Source of the DNA: Pseudomonas sp. JUb42
GTDB lineage: Bacteria; Pseudomonadota; Gammaproteobacteria; Pseudomonadales; Pseudomonadaceae
Assembly: GCF_024807945.1 (NCBI RefSeq)
Contig: NZ_JANUFD010000003.1
Location: 434,001-498,000 of the forward strand
Reading direction: 5' to 3'
Length of the DNA: 64,000 bases
The translations under genes were made by a program, and so were the position numbers. Position 1 is the stretch's first letter, and each line of letters begins with the position of its first letter. This document shows positions 34,631 to 46,043 of the stretch, piece after piece. A model generated the notes under the pieces. The model saw only the letters and a program-made list of their open reading frames with translations, was not told the DNA's origin and made no database searches.

Positions 34631-34636
34631 AGTATA
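34631..34636 (-). promoter_or_regulatory. Candidate rhlE -10 box
   Basis: TATACT on the minus strand, about 205 bases before the rhlE ATG; no good -35 is seen at 16-18 bases. Overlaps a plus-strand TATAAC at 34633-34638. Confidence 0.35.
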
Positions 34637-34694
34637 ACAGAGCAATCGCTCTGCGCCGCGTTCCTGCTGCTCAACGGTTTTGTGGCGTTATTGC

Positions 34695-34721
34695 AGCGGC
34701 GCTTCAGGCGCCGCTTTTTTG
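34695..34721 (+). terminator. Orphan plus-strand intrinsic terminator
   Basis: GCGGCGC-TTCAG-GCGCCGC-type stem followed by six T residues on the plus strand. On the minus strand there is no T run. No plus-strand gene is recognised upstream of it for over 2 kb. It overlaps the last codons of the convergent-facing glycosyltransferase-like gene. Confidence 0.65.
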
Positions 34722-35792
34722 CTGTGAAAGGTGCTGATAAATCGCCTCGCGGCGGCAGCCCAGCAGTTGCTTGACCATCCAGTGGTCCAGCCACGAAGCC
34801 AGTTGTTGCTGCTGCAGAGGCTGCTTGAGGCGTTGCTCGGCATTCTCCCGGGCCTTGTCCCACCAGACTTCACAGCAGGCGCGGTCGAACTCGTTGCTGT
34901 GCTGGTAGCAGCCATAGAGGATTTCGCGAATGAACTGGCGCTGCTGCAGCGGCACACTCAGGGTCATGCTGCGGTAGAACAGGCGCTGCCAGCGCGGCGG
35001 GCGCGGCAGGCGGGTGGTCACACGGCGGGTGTCGTCGAGGGCCTCTGCGGTGAGCGGCGCGTCGCTGTGCTTGCGCAACCAGGCGCGGATCTTGGCGCGG
35101 AACAGCTGCTTGCGGCTCCAGTAATGGTGAATCAGGTCGGTGCACTCGGCCACTTCCATCTTCCGGTAAGCCGCCACGCCCAGGCAGAATTCTTCCAGGG
35201 TGTAGGCGCCACGGGCCAGGGGATAAAACTCATCCATCAGGGCAATGGAGCGATCCAGCAGTTCGCGGTCTTCGTGCATCAGGCCGATCACGCCTGAGTT
35301 GAGCAACGGCATCTCGTCATCGGCCAGGCCGCGTTCGGCGAGGATATGGGCCAGTGACTTATGCAGCTCAGAACCGGCATAGGCGCCATAACGCTGGTTG
35401 AATGCATTGCACAACACCGTGCCGGGCTTGACCCGCTCGAACAGCTTGAGCGGCGAGCAATGGAAAAAGGTGTCGGTGTCGATCAGCAGGGCCTGTTGCG
35501 ACTCTTCAAGAACGGCGCGCAGGGCGACGTGCTTGGTGCGGAAATGATAGCCATGGGGTTGGCTCCAGGCCTTGCGTGTCGCCTCATCCAACGGGCGCAC
35601 ATGTACCGGCAGCAAGCGATAAGGCTCGGGATTGTCGCTGAATACCTGGATATCCAGAGCCTGATCAGGTGTATCGCGCAGGCAGGCCAGAGCACTGGCG
35701 ATGCTGAACACGGCTTCCTGATGGTATGTCTCGGCACCGAAGACCAGATATATCAGCTGCGGGCGAGGTTGGATCTTATTGGGTGGAGTCAA
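34704..35792 (-). CDS. Glycosyltransferase-like protein (GT-A fold), conserved pseudomonad
   Basis: A 362-residue soluble protein. PQLIYLVFGAETYHQEAVFSIASAL is a GT-A Rossmann start and LLIDTDTFFHCSPL contains a DxD metal/nucleotide-sugar site (DTD). LNSGVIGL fits the family fold as well. The C-terminal 150 residues are helical and rich in Arg/Gln. No signal peptide or membrane span is seen, so it would act in the cytoplasm. Homologues sit next to metF and rhlE in other pseudomonads but have no assigned role, so sugar donor and acceptor are unknown. Confidence 0.7.
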   Translation of the reverse strand: MTPPNKIQPRPQLIYLVFGAETYHQEAVFSIASALACLRDTPDQALDIQVFSDNPEPYRLLPVHVRPLDEATRKAWSQPHGYHFRTKHVALRAVLEESQQALLIDTDTFFHCSPLKLFERVKPGTVLCNAFNQRYGAYAGSELHKSLAHILAERGLADDEMPLLNSGVIGLMHEDRELLDRSIALMDEFYPLARGAYTLEEFCLGVAAYRKMEVAECTDLIHHYWSRKQLFRAKIRAWLRKHSDAPLTAEALDDTRRVTTRLPRPPRWQRLFYRSMTLSVPLQQRQFIREILYGCYQHSNEFDRACCEVWWDKARENAEQRLKQPLQQQQLASWLDHWMVKQLLGCRREAIYQHLSQQKSGA

Positions 35793-35898
35793 CTGCTTAG
35801 TCCGTTATCCAAGGCGTGGCGGCCCTGTACTTGCGCCAGGGCCACCGAATAAACATGACCTGAATGTGCCAGACCTTCTGCAACAAATAAATCAGTGT

Positions 35899-36744
35899 TT
35901 AGCGCGGCAGTTGCAGATTGTTCCAGATCGTCAGGCTAGGTTCAGCCTGATTCAGCGTGTAGAAGTGCAGGCCAGGGGCTCCGCCTTGCAACAGTTGCTC
36001 ACACATTTGTGTGATCACTTGTTCACCGAAAGCCTGAATGCTCTTCACATCATCACCGTAGGACTCCAGCTGTTTGCGGATCCAGCGAGGGATTTCCGCG
36101 CCACAGGCATCGGAGAACCGGGCCAGCTTGCTGTAGTTGGTGATCGGCATGATGCCCGGCACGATCGGCACTTCAACGCCCATTTTCCGCACACGCTCGA
36201 CGAAGTAGAAGTAGCTGTCGGCGTTGAAGAAGTACTGGGTGATCGCGCTGTCGGCACCGGCCTTGGCCTTGCGCACGAAATTAGCGATATCGTCTTCGAA
36301 ATTACGAGCCTGTGGGTGCATCTCCGGATAAGCAGCCACTTCGATATGGAAGTGATCGCCGCTTTCTTCGCGGATGAACGACACCAGGTCACTGGCATAG
36401 CGCAGTTCGCCACCGCTCATGCCCATGCCCGAAGGCAGGTCACCGCGCAGGGCGACGATGCGTTTGATGCCTGCATCCTTGTATTGCTTGAGCAGGCCAC
36501 GCAGATCGGCCTTGCTGTCGCCAACGCAGGACAAATGCGGGGCGGAGGGAATGCTGACTTCTTTTTCCAGCTGCAGCACGGTGTTGATCGTGCGATCGCG
36601 AGTGGAACCACCGGCGCCATAGGTGCAGGAGAAGAAATCGGGTTTCAGGCTGGCCAGCTGACGAGCGACGGTCAGCAGTTTTTCATGGCCGGCATCGGTC
36701 TTCGTCGGGAAGAACTCGAAGCTGTAGCGACGGTCTTGGGACAT
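35899..36744 (-). CDS. metF: MetF, 5,10-methylenetetrahydrofolate reductase
   Basis: A 281-residue FAD TIM-barrel enzyme giving methyl-THF for methionine synthesis. YSFEFFPTKT carries the active-site Glu, SCTYGAGGST the folate contact, ALRGD and ITQYFFNADSYF further contacts. The ATG at 36744 follows AAGGA; the frame runs 12 codons further upstream but without family similarity. It is downstream of ahcY on the same strand, separated by a REP, linking the methyl cycle genes. Confidence 0.97.
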   Translation of the reverse strand: MSQDRRYSFEFFPTKTDAGHEKLLTVARQLASLKPDFFSCTYGAGGSTRDRTINTVLQLEKEVSIPSAPHLSCVGDSKADLRGLLKQYKDAGIKRIVALRGDLPSGMGMSGGELRYASDLVSFIREESGDHFHIEVAAYPEMHPQARNFEDDIANFVRKAKAGADSAITQYFFNADSYFYFVERVRKMGVEVPIVPGIMPITNYSKLARFSDACGAEIPRWIRKQLESYGDDVKSIQAFGEQVITQMCEQLLQGGAPGLHFYTLNQAEPSLTIWNNLQLPR

Positions 36745-36785
36745 GATGAAATCCTTGGAAGCGCAAGCGACTGACACCAATTCCT

Positions 36786-36878
36786 TGTGGGAGCGGATTT
36801 ATCCGCGAATGCGATATTACATCCGACAGTTTTGTGCCGGTTGTACCAAAGCTTTCGCGAATAAATTCGCTCCCACAG
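36786..36878. repeat. REP-type palindrome between ahcY and metF
   Basis: TGTGGGAGCGGATTTATCCGCG and CGCGAATAAATTCGCTCCCAC arms around about 50 bases. Confidence 0.8.
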
Positions 36879-36894
36879 GAGCGGCGTCAAACCA

Positions 36895-40135
<3,241 letters not shown>

Positions 40136-40185
40136 TTCTACTTCCTTTTTTATTGTTGTCAGGAGAAGAAACCGAAGGTCGTGCT

Positions 40186-40974
40186 TCAGGCTTGGCGCTT
40201 GCGCCAATCCCGCAACCACTGCAACCCTTCACTGGTATCGCCTTTAGGGCGGTATTCGCAGCCTATCCAGCCTTCATAACCCAGTTGATCGATCATTTCG
40301 AACAGGTATGGGTAATTCAGTTCGCCCAGGCTTGGCTCATGACGATCCGGTACCCCGGCGATCTGGATATGGCCGATCCCGGCGAAGTCCCGGCGCAGCT
40401 TCATGGTCACGTCGCCTTCGACGATCTGGCAGTGATAGAGGTCGAACTGCACCTTCAGATTGGCCGCGCCGACTTCCTTGCAGATGGCCTGGGCCTGATC
40501 CTGGCGGTTGAGGAAAAAGCCCGGGATATCGCGAGTATTGATCGGCTCGATCAGCACCGTAATGCCAGCTTTGGCTGCCTGTTCGGCGGCGTAGGTGAGG
40601 TTTTCCAGGTAGATGGCGTGATGGCGCTCGCGCAGGTCCTCGCTTGGCAGCAGCCCTGCCATGACGTGAATCCGATCGTTGCCCAGCACGGCGGCGTATT
40701 CGAGTGCCTGCCCGATACCTTCGCGGAACTCGCTCTCGCGGCCCGGCAGTGATGCTGTGCCGCGTTCACCCGTGGCCCAGGCTCCGGGCGGTGCGTTGAA
40801 CAGCGCCTGGACCAGACCGTTGTCGTCCAGGCGTTGCTTGAGTTGCGCGATGCTGAAGTCATAGGGGAACAGAAACTCGACCGCCTCGAAACCATCGGCA
40901 GCGGCCGCGTCAAAGCGCGCGAGGAAGTCGTGTTGCGGGTAGAGCATGCTCAGGTTGGCAGCGAAGCGAGGCAT
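40186..40974 (-). CDS. otnI: OtnI, 2-oxo-tetronate isomerase (hydroxypyruvate isomerase family)
   Basis: A 262-residue TIM-barrel isomerase. [24 protein letters not shown], the catalytic Glu in [25 protein letters not shown] and the second Glu in [11 protein letters not shown] are the family residues. It converts 2-oxo-tetronate to 3-oxo-tetronate, feeding kinase OtnK. Last gene of the threonate operon, 20 bases after the GntP-type permease. The otherwise similar hydroxypyruvate isomerase of glyoxylate metabolism is less likely given the otn/ltn neighbours. Confidence 0.9.
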   Translation of the reverse strand: MPRFAANLSMLYPQHDFLARFDAAAADGFEAVEFLFPYDFSIAQLKQRLDDNGLVQALFNAPPGAWATGERGTASLPGRESEFREGIGQALEYAAVLGNDRIHVMAGLLPSEDLRERHHAIYLENLTYAAEQAAKAGITVLIEPINTRDIPGFFLNRQDQAQAICKEVGAANLKVQFDLYHCQIVEGDVTMKLRRDFAGIGHIQIAGVPDRHEPSLGELNYPYLFEMIDQLGYEGWIGCEYRPKGDTSEGLQWLRDWRKRQA

Positions 40975-40994
40975 GTGAACTCCAGTCTTTCAGG

Positions 40995-42452
40995 TCAGAC
41001 GAATGGCCAAAGCAGCAGGGTAGTCAAAAAGCCCAGCGTGCCCAATACCGTTACCAGTACGGTCCAGGTGCGCAGGCCATCACCGACGTTGAGGCCAGCC
41101 AGCTTGGTGAACATCCAGTAGCCGGCATCGTTGATATGCGACATCGCCAGACCGCCACCGCCCATGGCCAGGCACAGCAGGGCCAGGTGGTTGGCGCTCA
41201 GGTTCAGGGTCGCGATCAGCGGGCTGAGGATACCGGCAGTGGTCACCAGGGCCACGGTGGTCGAACCCTGTACTGCGCGCAGCAGCAAGGTCAGCAGGAA
41301 ACCCAGGGCCAGCACCGGCAGGCCGGTATTGCGCAAGGCTTCGGAGACTACGGCACCGATACCGGTATCGACCAGGACTTTACCGAACACGCCACCGGCA
41401 CCGGCAATCAGGATCACCATGGCCACGCCCGGCAATGCCGAACCCACCACATCGGACACCTGGCTGCGGCTCCAGCCACGGCGCGAGCCCAGCAGCCAGG
41501 CGCACAGCAGGGTGTCGATCAACAGAGCTACCAGCGGTGCGCCGAGTACGGTGAGGATGCTGCGCAGGGTCGAATCGGCCGGCAGCATGGTGGTGGCCAA
41601 GGTGCCCAGCAGAATCAGGATGATCGGCAGCAGGATCAGGCCAATGATCATGCCGAAACCGGGCGCCGGAGCGGCTGGCAGGCGGGCAGCGAGGCTGCTG
41701 GCGCTCTCTTCCAGGCCCAGGGTCTTGGCGTGGGCGGCTTCGCTGGTCTTGGAGTAGTCGTCGTTGGCCCAGGTCACGAGGTCTTCGTTGGTGATATGCG
41801 GGCCATAGACTTCAGCGCGGATATCGTCGGTCATCGGGTAGACCTTGCGGGTCATGCGCCCGGCAATGAAATAGCCGATCAGGCACAGCACGCCGACAAT
41901 CGGCAGACCGAACATCAGTACGCGGCCCAGGTCCGCACCCAATTGCGCGGCAGCAGCGACGGCACCCGGATGCGGCGGCAGAAAGGCATGCACCGACAGC
42001 AGTGCAGCACACATCGGCAGGGCGAATACCAGCAGCGGTTTGCGCGCGGCGCGGGCGACACCATAGGCCAGGGGCATGAGGATAATCACGCCGACTTCGA
42101 AGAACACCGGGATGCCGACCATGAAACCGGCCACGGTCAGGGCCAGTGGCGTGCGCTTGTTACCGAAGCGCTTGATCAGGGTCTTGGCCAGCGCCTCGGC
42201 GCCGCCGGACAGCTCAATGATGCGGCCGATCATGGCACCCAGGGCGATGATGATCGCGATATGGCCAAGCGTCTTGCCCATGCCGCCTTCGATGGTGGCA
42301 ACCAGATCGCTGGGCTTAACCCCGGCAACCAGGGCGACGATGATGCTGACCAGCATCAGGGCCACGAACGGCTGGAATTTATACTTGAGGACCAGGAACA
42401 GCAGCAGGGCGATACCAGCACCGGCAACGCACATCAGCATTAATGGCGTCAT
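40995..42452 (-). CDS. GntP-family permease, likely threonate/tetronate carrier
   Basis: A 485-residue carrier with about 12-14 helices. KYKFQPFVALMLVSIIVALVAG, GMGKTLGHIAIIIALGAMIG, HAFLPPHPGAVAAAAQLGADLG and the C-terminal LCLAMGGGGLAMSHINDAGYW are GntP-family signatures. GntP proteins bring in sugar acids with protons; its place between otnC and otnI points to a four-carbon sugar acid. Its ribosome site (GGGAG) lies within the overlapping 26-codon ORF, and the two share ATGA. Confidence 0.93.
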   Translation of the reverse strand: MTPLMLMCVAGAGIALLLFLVLKYKFQPFVALMLVSIIVALVAGVKPSDLVATIEGGMGKTLGHIAIIIALGAMIGRIIELSGGAEALAKTLIKRFGNKRTPLALTVAGFMVGIPVFFEVGVIILMPLAYGVARAARKPLLVFALPMCAALLSVHAFLPPHPGAVAAAAQLGADLGRVLMFGLPIVGVLCLIGYFIAGRMTRKVYPMTDDIRAEVYGPHITNEDLVTWANDDYSKTSEAAHAKTLGLEESASSLAARLPAAPAPGFGMIIGLILLPIILILLGTLATTMLPADSTLRSILTVLGAPLVALLIDTLLCAWLLGSRRGWSRSQVSDVVGSALPGVAMVILIAGAGGVFGKVLVDTGIGAVVSEALRNTGLPVLALGFLLTLLLRAVQGSTTVALVTTAGILSPLIATLNLSANHLALLCLAMGGGGLAMSHINDAGYWMFTKLAGLNVGDGLRTWTVLVTVLGTLGFLTTLLLWPFV

Positions 42453-42529
42453 GCCCGGTCACTCCCACGCAGGGTGGATAGGGCGGTGCGCGAATCGAAC
42501 GTCAGGGTGGCGCGATACGTGTGAGTCAT
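42449..42529 (-). CDS. 26-residue ORF translationally coupled to the GntP gene
   Basis: ATG at 42529 to TGA at 42449, with AGGAAC seven bases upstream. The TGA overlaps the permease ATG (ATGA). The peptide is polar, rich in Thr, Arg and Ser, beginning MTHTYRATLTF and ending RGSDRA. It has no runs of a particular amino acid that would suggest attenuation. It may be a leader peptide that couples or gates permease translation, or a relic of a longer gene. Short length makes chance possible. Confidence 0.45.
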   Translation of the reverse strand: MTHTYRATLTFDSRTALSTLRGSDRA

Positions 42530-42609
42530 GCTCGAAGTTCCTGTTGTTATTGTTGTCCGGCGTTGCCGGGGTGTTGGCTTTTCTTATGCGAGTTCAGCGG
42601 TCGCTGATG

Positions 42610-42700
42610 GTGGGAGCGAATTCATTCGCGAAGAGGCCGGTACATCCCACGTATGTGTGTTGTCTGAAACACCGCATTCGCGAATGAATTCGCTCCCACA
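42610..42700. repeat. REP-type palindrome inside the threonate operon
   Basis: GTGGGAGCGAATTCATTCGC and GCGAATGAATTCGCTCCCAC arms, between the otnC stop and the small ORF ahead of the permease. Confidence 0.88.
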
Positions 42701-42732
42701 GACCGCATTTGAATTCAGATCTCTTGCTGCCT

Positions 42733-43371
42733 TTACCAACGCGCCCCAAAAACCCGGCGCAACTCTTCCAATGCCGCTTCTTCCAGCGGTGCAGGGCGCG
42801 GTTGGGTCATCAGCCACAGGCGGGCGGTCTCTTCCAGTTCTTCCAGGGCATAGCTGGCCTTGGAAACCGAGCTTTCCCAGATCACCGGGCCGAGGCGCTC
42901 AAGCATCACGCCACGCACGCTGTTGGCCAGTTGCGCGACACGTTCTGCGACCTTGTCGGAGCCGGGGCGCTCGTAGTTGATCAAGGGGATCGGACCAACC
43001 TTCATCACCTGGTACGGGGTCAGGGGCGGCAGAATGTTGTCCTGCTGCCAGACGCCCGCCAGGGTCAGTGCTACTAGATGCGTGGAGTGGGTATGCACCA
43101 CGCCGCCGACAGCGGGATTGCGGTCGTAGACCTGGCGGTGCAGGGCCAGGGTCTTGGACGGCTTGTGCCCGGAGACCCATTCCCCGGCCAGATTGACCTT
43201 GGCGATGGTGGCCGGATCGAGGCGGCCGAGGCAGGCGTCGGTCGGGGTGATCAGCCAGCCATCGTCGAGGCGTGCGCTGATATTGCCCGCGCTGCCGACG
43301 GTGTAGCTGCGCTCATAGAGCTGGCGACCAACGTCACAGATTTCTTCGCGCAGGGCGCTTTCGTTGCTCAT
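42733..43371 (-). CDS. otnC: OtnC, 3-oxo-tetronate 4-phosphate decarboxylase (class II aldolase fold)
   Basis: A 212-residue class II aldolase/adducin-family protein. The phosphate-binding TVGSAGNISARL, the catalytic acid in TPTDACLG, and the zinc ligands in VVHTHSTH with the later His are present. In this pathway it decarboxylates 3-oxo-tetronate 4-phosphate to dihydroxyacetone phosphate. Its ATG overlaps the otnK stop by four bases. The assignment over L-fuculose aldolase rests on context with OtnK and LtnD. Confidence 0.92.
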   Translation of the reverse strand: MSNESALREEICDVGRQLYERSYTVGSAGNISARLDDGWLITPTDACLGRLDPATIAKVNLAGEWVSGHKPSKTLALHRQVYDRNPAVGGVVHTHSTHLVALTLAGVWQQDNILPPLTPYQVMKVGPIPLINYERPGSDKVAERVAQLANSVRGVMLERLGPVIWESSVSKASYALEELEETARLWLMTQPRPAPLEEAALEELRRVFGARW

Positions 43372-44663
43372 TGCACGTCCCCCGCCAGGTGGCGCAGGGC
43401 CTTGGCGAAGAAGTCGCGGCCACCGAAGTTGCCGGATTTCAGCGCCAGGGCCAGAGGCTGCTCGCCGCTGCTGAGCGTGGCTGGAACGCCAGGATCGATC
43501 TGCCCGCCGATCTGCAGCAACTGCACGCCCAGTGCCTGAACCACAGCGCCAGAGGTTTCCCCACCGGCAACGACAAACCGGCGAACACCGGCGTCGAACA
43601 ACCCCTTGGCGATTTGCCCCAGCGCCTCTTCGACCATGGCACCGGCGCGCTCGACGCCCAGTTGTGCCTGCACGGCTTTGACTTCATCCGGGCTGCTGGT
43701 GGCGTAGATCAGTACGGTTGCTGCGCTGTCACGGGCAAAGGCCAAAGCCTGCTCGACTACCGGCTGACCGGCGGCCAAGGCCAGCGGGTCGATGCGCAGA
43801 GCTGGACGCCCGGCTTCCAGCCAGGCCGCGACCTGACCGTTGGTCGCCAACGAGGCGCTACCGGCCAACACCACTTCCTTGCCAGAGATGCTCTGCAGGC
43901 TGGCGGCATCTTCGCTATGGCGCAGCTTGCCAGCCTTGCGGAAATTCTCCGGCAGGCCCAGGGCCAGGCCCGAACCGCCGGTCAGCAACGGCAGGTCAGC
44001 GCAGGCGGCGCCCAGAACATAGAGGTCGGCATCCGACAGCGCATCGGCCACGGCCATGCCGATTCCGGCTGCGCGCAGTTCGGCGATCTTGTTGCGTACG
44101 CTTTCCACGCCCTTGGCCACGCTGTCGTAGCGCAGCAGGCCGACATTGAGGCGGGTCTGGGATTGCAGCACGCGGACCAGATTGGCATCGGTCATGGGTG
44201 TGAGCGGGTGATTCTGCATGCCGGATTCGTTGAGCAGTTGGTCCTGCACGAACAGATGGCCGCGGAAAATCGTCCGGCCGTTTTCCGGAAACGCCGGGCA
44301 GGCCAGGGTGAAATCACTGCCCAGGCTGGCGAGCAAGGCTTCGCTGACCTGGCCGATATTACCGGCGGCGGTGGAGTCGAAAGTCGAGCAGTACTTGAAG
44401 AAGATCTGCTCGCAGCCGCGCTCTCGCAACCACTGCAGAGCCGCCAGAGATTCGACGACAGCGTCTTCTACCGGCGTGGTGCGGGACTTGAGGGCGATGA
44501 CGATGGCGTCGGCATCCAGGCCTTCAGCCATTCGCGCGCTGGGAATGCCGATGCTCTGAACGGTGCGCATGCCGCCGCGCACCAACATGTTGGCCAGGTC
44601 TGTGGCGCCGGTGAAATCATCGGCGATGCAGCCCAACAAGGGGCGTGGGGAGGAAAGACTCAT
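43368..44663 (-). CDS. otnK: OtnK, four-carbon acid sugar kinase (DUF1537)
   Basis: A 431-residue kinase of the DUF1537 family. LLGCIADDFTGATDLANMLVRGGM is the sugar-acid binding start, FFKYCSTFDSTAAGNIGQV and ACPAFPENGRTIFRGHLFV are further family motifs, and RRFVVAGGETSGAVVQALGV is the ATP-side glycine loop. It phosphorylates 3-oxo-tetronate at the 4-hydroxyl. Separated from ltnD by ten bases and overlapping otnC, so part of one operon. Confidence 0.95.
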   Translation of the reverse strand: MSLSSPRPLLGCIADDFTGATDLANMLVRGGMRTVQSIGIPSARMAEGLDADAIVIALKSRTTPVEDAVVESLAALQWLRERGCEQIFFKYCSTFDSTAAGNIGQVSEALLASLGSDFTLACPAFPENGRTIFRGHLFVQDQLLNESGMQNHPLTPMTDANLVRVLQSQTRLNVGLLRYDSVAKGVESVRNKIAELRAAGIGMAVADALSDADLYVLGAACADLPLLTGGSGLALGLPENFRKAGKLRHSEDAASLQSISGKEVVLAGSASLATNGQVAAWLEAGRPALRIDPLALAAGQPVVEQALAFARDSAATVLIYATSSPDEVKAVQAQLGVERAGAMVEEALGQIAKGLFDAGVRRFVVAGGETSGAVVQALGVQLLQIGGQIDPGVPATLSSGEQPLALALKSGNFGGRDFFAKALRHLAGDVQ

Positions 44664-44673
44664 GATGCGTTCC

Positions 44674-45579
44674 TCAGGCCAGGTCGGGTTTGGCGACTGG
44701 CAGCTCGATGCCAGGGAAAACCTTGATCACGGCAGAGTCGTCTTCACGGCCAAAACCGGCACTGGAAGCCTGCATGAACATCTGGTGGGCGGTGGCCGAC
44801 AGCGGCAGCGGGAATTTGCTGGCGCGGGCCGTATCCAGCACCAGGCCCAGGTCCTTGACGAAAATATCCACAGCCGAAAGCGGTGTGTAGTCCGCTTTGA
44901 GGATGTGCGGCACACGGTTTTCGAACATCCATGAGTTACCGGCGCTGTTGGTGATCACTTCGTACAGGGCGTCGGCATCGACACCTTCACGCAGACCCAG
45001 GGCCATGGCTTCGGCGCTGGCAGCGATATGCACACCGGCCAGCAGCTGATTGATGATTTTGACTTTCGAGCCCAGACCATGGACGTCGCCCAGGCGATAG
45101 ACTTTGCCCGCCATGCCGCTCAGCACCGCGTCGGCCTTGGCGTAGGCATCGGCCGGGCCGCTGGTCATCATGGTCATTTGGCCAGCAGCAGCCTTGGCGG
45201 CGCCGCCGGAGATCGGCGCGTCGAGGTACAGCAGGTTTTGCTCGGCCAGGCGCTGGCCCAGTTCGATGGCGAAGGTTGGTGCGACGGTGGCGCAACCGAT
45301 GACCAGGCTGCCGGGACGCAATGCAGCAACGGCCCCGTTCTCACCGAACAACACGGTTTCAGTCTGCTCGGCATTGACCACGACCGTGATGATCACATCG
45401 CAGGCTTGGGCCATGGCCGCCGGGGTTGCGCAGGCGACACCGCCTTCGCTGGCGAACTGCTCGGTAACAGCGGCACGCACGTCACAGGCATGCACCTTGA
45501 AGCCGCTACGCAGCAACGAACGGGCAATTCCCAAGCCCATGGCGCCCAGGCCGATAACACCAACGTTCTGGTTATTCAT
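44674..45579 (-). CDS. ltnD: LtnD, L-threonate dehydrogenase
   Basis: A 301-residue NAD-dependent beta-hydroxyacid dehydrogenase. The dinucleotide site is VGVIGLGAMGLGIARSLLR, the substrate motif is DAPISGGAAKAAAGQM, and the catalytic Lys is in LGSKVKIINQLLAG. LtnD oxidises L-threonate to 2-oxo-tetronate. It is first in the operon ltnD-otnK-otnC-(permease)-otnI; the D-epimer enzymes differ in family, so L-threonate or a close isomer is the likely substrate. GAGG precedes the ATG. Confidence 0.92.
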   Translation of the reverse strand: MNNQNVGVIGLGAMGLGIARSLLRSGFKVHACDVRAAVTEQFASEGGVACATPAAMAQACDVIITVVVNAEQTETVLFGENGAVAALRPGSLVIGCATVAPTFAIELGQRLAEQNLLYLDAPISGGAAKAAAGQMTMMTSGPADAYAKADAVLSGMAGKVYRLGDVHGLGSKVKIINQLLAGVHIAASAEAMALGLREGVDADALYEVITNSAGNSWMFENRVPHILKADYTPLSAVDIFVKDLGLVLDTARASKFPLPLSATAHQMFMQASSAGFGREDDSAVIKVFPGIELPVAKPDLA

Positions 45580-45644
45580 GCGTGCAACCCTCGGATGTCT
45601 GCCGATGCCCGTTCAGCTGGCATGCGGTCGATATTGTTAGAAAC

Positions 45645-45711
45645 TGTGAAATAGATAGTGAATCAATGAGCAAATAATGTGAAGTATTTTTATCGTTCAC
45701 ATAGATTCACA
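45645..45711. promoter_or_regulatory. Candidate DeoR-type operator cluster before ltnD
   Basis: TGTGAA half-sites at 45645 and 45678, a near copy AGTGAA at 45657, and TTCACA at 45696 and 45706. The last two are direct repeats exactly ten bases apart, one helical turn, as favoured by DeoR-family repressors. The cluster ends about 65 bases before the ltnD start. Confidence 0.5.
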
Positions 45712-45839
45712 TTGGCGGGCGTCACGATGCGGCCACGCTTGTCGGAGCGGATCGTTTGAGCAGCATGAGGATTCTTGTAGGGGGCCAGCGAGTCGGATCC
45801 CGGCAAACAACGCAAAATCCGGTGAAAGACCGAAGTCCT

Positions 45840-45929
45840 GTGGGAGCGAATTCATTCGCGAAGGCGGCATTCCATGTGCTGAATATCTATCGGATGTGTC
45901 GGCCTCTTCGCGAATGAATTCGCTCCCAC
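45840..45929. repeat. REP-type palindrome
   Basis: GTGGGAGCGAATTCATTCGC and GCGAATGAATTCGCTCCCAC arms, between the DeoR regulator and ltnD. The rest of the 464-base gap holds no gene beyond the operator cluster. Confidence 0.88.
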
Positions 45930-46043
45930 CAGATTTACTCCCGCCCTCTGCCAAGAGTTTGCTGCGCGATAGTGAGGTGTCAAAGACGGGGTCGGATCTT
46001 CCTGCGGGACCAAGCAAGTCTGGAGAACGGATTTTGTCGGCGT

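Noticed and set aside
34444..34737. 97-codon plus-strand frame before the orphan terminator
   Set aside because: No ribosome site and no domain-like pattern; an RNA is a better explanation than a protein if the interval is transcribed.
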